A program made the position numbers and the translations under genes. This document shows, piece after piece, positions 15,412-16,968 of a stretch of DNA of 16,968 nt (the stretch's first letter is position 1; every line of letters begins with the position of its first letter). Under the pieces are notes generated by a model. It was not told the DNA's origin. It did no database searches and saw only the letters and a list, made by a program, of their open reading frames with translations. The stretch is from Erythrobacter sp. UBA3075 (lineage in GTDB: Bacteria; Pseudomonadota; Alphaproteobacteria; Sphingomonadales; Sphingomonadaceae), in the NCBI GenBank assembly GCA_002367375.1, contig DFBR01000113.1, forward strand, positions 1 through 16,968, written 5' to 3'.

Positions 15412-16185
15412 ATGAACAGTGGCGTGAAATGGATTGGCGGCGTAGCCCTTGGGGCCGTGGCACTCGTGGCGAGCGTTATGCTGGTGGGTAACCCACTCGG
15501 CGCGCAGGACGCACCCGAAATTCGCCTGACTGCGGATGATGTGCTGGCAAGCGAGGACAGCGTTGTTCAGGTTGAGCCTACTTCGCCCACGCCCACATCG
15601 GCACTCGCGGACGGCGATTATTACGCCAATGATCCGGTTTCTGAAGAGGAACGGCTGCAATATGCCTCCAATCCGGTGGTGCAGGGCATTCCCGCTTTCG
15701 ACCCGGACGATCCCTTTGTTATCAAGCGGGTGCTGCCCATCGAAGGGCCGATCCGCTATGGCGAATGGCATTGGGACGATGAAGGCGTGCCCGATGGTCC
15801 GCTGATCGTAACGGTCGACTTGCAGGCGCGTGTGATCAGCGTGTTCCGCGATGGTTACGAGATCGGTGCCGCTGCCGCACTGCTCGGCACCGAAACGCAT
15901 CCCACACCGACGGGCGTGTTTCCGATCCTGACCAAGGAACGCCACAATGTTTCCGAGAAATACAACAATGCGCCCATGCCCTGGACCCTGCGCCTGACTT
16001 GGGACGGGATCGCCGTTCACGGCGGCTCGACGGTGGAGCTCGGCTACGCCAGCCACGGCTGTATCGGCGTACCGGACGAATTCGTGTCCCGCCTGTACGA
16101 CATTGCGCAAGTGGGCGATGTGGTGATTATTACAGATGGCGTGCGGACCGGCGTGGGCGGCTCGCTGGATTACCGCGAGGAATAG
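15412..16185 (+). CDS. Secreted L,D-transpeptidase (YkuD family)
   Basis: This 257-residue exported protein has a signal peptide or N-terminal anchor (about residues 7-31, followed by AQDAPE), a Pro/Thr/Ser-rich linker, and a C-terminal YkuD domain. The domain begins near LIVTVDLQARVISVFRDG and includes TPTGVFPI. The catalytic region has H203 in IAVHGGS and nucleophile C217 in ASHGCIGVP. Such enzymes form 3-3 peptidoglycan crosslinks or attach proteins to the wall in the periplasm. The usual motif is HGC(I/V)R; here the arginine is glycine, which is odd. I prefer ATG 15412, giving nine bases to AGG at 15400-15402; ATG 15406 leaves only three. It lies 93 bases after ppc and ends against repeat copy 2. 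Confidence 0.87.
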   Translation: MNSGVKWIGGVALGAVALVASVMLVGNPLGAQDAPEIRLTADDVLASEDSVVQVEPTSPTPTSALADGDYYANDPVSEEERLQYASNPVVQGIPAFDPDDPFVIKRVLPIEGPIRYGEWHWDDEGVPDGPLIVTVDLQARVISVFRDGYEIGAAAALLGTETHPTPTGVFPILTKERHNVSEKYNNAPMPWTLRLTWDGIAVHGGSTVELGYASHGCIGVPDEFVSRLYDIAQVGDVVIITDGVRTGVGGSLDYREE

Positions 16186-16189
16186 GGGC

Positions 16190-16327
16190 CGCTCCTCTTC
16201 AGAGGAGGGGCAGCGAGACTTGCCGAAGCGAAGGTGAGGCTTAGTCGCAGCGGGGTGGTGCCGAGGCCAGAGTGCGACCTTGCGGTCACACTACCACCCC
16301 TTGATCCCCTCCTTTGAAAAGGAGGGG
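16190..16327 (+). repeat. Structured intergenic repeat, copy 2
   Basis: This is the second copy of the element in the zwf-edd spacer, in the same orientation and again just after a + strand stop codon. Hairpin I pairs CTCCTCT (16192-16198) with AGAGGAG (16201-16207). The outer stem is GGGGTGGT (16252-16259) with ACCACCCC (16293-16300). The inner hairpin is AGTGCGACC/GGTCACACT (16271-16279/16284-16292) with one C-A mismatch and a TTGC loop. Hairpin IV pairs 16306-16315 with 16318-16327. The part between hairpin I and the outer stem differs most from copy 1. Confidence 0.8.
16306..16327. terminator. Hairpin IV of repeat copy 2, between convergent genes
   Basis: CCCCTCCTTT and AAAGGAGGGG form a perfect 10-bp stem six bases beyond the tilS stop (minus strand). 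No run of U follows on either strand, so efficient intrinsic termination is uncertain, though its place between convergent 3' ends suggests it blocks read-through. Confidence 0.4.
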
Positions 16328-16332
16328 AGACG

Positions 16333-16968
16333 CTAATCAGTCCTACGCGGCGGTTCATCAGCGAAAACCCAGACTCGCTTGCCATCTTCATTTTTCTTCG
16401 GACGAGCAAGAATGCCAGCTAGAGAAGCGTTCTCCGCACTCTCTAAACGACTGACTAGCGCAGCGATTTCGGAACGCGAAACCTGTTTGCGCTGGGTCTT
16501 GAACAATCGCGTCACAGCCTCAACGTTCTCAAACGCGCCGAAGCCCGGCCGAAATTCGACAGTGTCATCAACATTGCTAATGCGTTCGCTGCAAAATTTG
16601 ATGGTTTGATCTTCGACGAACCTTTCCGCTTCTGCCAACAAGCCAGCAGACTGGGCGAGAGCCATTGGGTCAAGCCAATCACATTGGCGCAAATTGTCCC
16701 GCATTTTTACGCGATCAAAAGTCCGGTCATCATTGCTGGGATCAAGAGCGTAACTGACCTCGGAGTGATCGACGATGTCATGCAATTCTGCTCTTCGTAA
16801 GCCCAGCAAGGGACGAAACACGCGCATGAATATAAACGAAGCAACGCCAGAGAAATCTTCGACGTGGAACTCCCTGATGCCCGATAGACCACTTAAACCG
16901 CTACCGCGATTGAGGCGCATCAACAGAGTTTCGGCTTGATCGTCGGCGTGGTGGGCAGTTGCAATTGC
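16333..16968 (-). CDS. tilS: tRNA(Ile)-lysidine synthase, C-terminal two thirds (partial)
   Basis: The minus-strand frame is open from the window edge to TAG at 16333-16335 and gives 211 residues. It begins inside the conserved block TAHHADDQAETLLMRLNRGS, the hallmark of TilS, which adds lysine to C34 of the AUA-reading tRNA-Ile. Later segments (RVFRPLLGLRRAEL, then YALDPSNDD and RVKMRDNLR) are also typical of the enzyme core. The N-terminal PP-loop SGGxDS motif lies outside the window. About 195 residues follow the HHADD block, as in short TilS forms without the full C-terminal domains. GC is about 52% by hand count (330 of 636), against about 61% in sampled lines of ppc. Internal start codons in this frame are not the gene start. 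Confidence 0.9.
   Translation of the reverse strand, partial: AIATAHHADDQAETLLMRLNRGSGLSGLSGIREFHVEDFSGVASFIFMRVFRPLLGLRRAELHDIVDHSEVSYALDPSNDDRTFDRVKMRDNLRQCDWLDPMALAQSAGLLAEAERFVEDQTIKFCSERISNVDDTVEFRPGFGAFENVEAVTRLFKTQRKQVSRSEIAALVSRLESAENASLAGILARPKKNEDGKRVWVFADEPPRRTD

Overview
The window looks like ordinary chromosome from an alphaproteobacterium of the order Sphingomonadales, most likely Erythrobacteraceae. This is inferred from the roughly 60% GC content, the protein character of the housekeeping genes, and the Entner-Doudoroff gene order zwf-edd-glk, which resembles the zwf-edd-glk part of the Zymomonas operon. I see no phage, plasmid, IS, CRISPR, tRNA or rRNA.

Left part (1-3828): the last codons of serS run with a one-base overlap into surE, followed by a two-TM potassium channel with an RCK domain. 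These form a probable + strand operon. A small DUF1761-type membrane protein lies on the opposite strand, and rimO (S12 methylthiotransferase) diverges from it. A strong bidirectional hairpin terminator closes rimO. Middle (4009-7438): two secreted amidohydrolases are translationally coupled on the minus strand. The upstream one keeps its metal ligands; the downstream one has lost nearly all of them. A transglutaminase-like protein diverges from them.

Right part (7541-15318): a glucose catabolic operon runs zwf, edd, glk, eda, then a divergent PEP carboxylase homologue. Glk feeds glucose 6-phosphate to Zwf. Edd and Eda split 6-phosphogluconate to pyruvate and glyceraldehyde 3-phosphate. The PEP carboxylase would refill oxaloacetate. 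No 6-phosphogluconolactonase gene is present. The zwf-edd gap instead holds a ~130-base structured repeat whose last hairpin carries the edd Shine-Dalgarno sequence. Downstream come an L,D-transpeptidase with an altered catalytic motif, a second copy of the repeat, and the 3' part of tilS on the minus strand, which has clearly lower GC (about 52%).

The most interesting signals are the two repeat copies (four-hairpin architecture, one compensatory base-pair change, a ribosome binding site inside one copy), the enzyme/pseudoenzyme amidohydrolase pair, and the PEP carboxylase with a remodelled catalytic loop. Everything was read by eye; no database search was possible.
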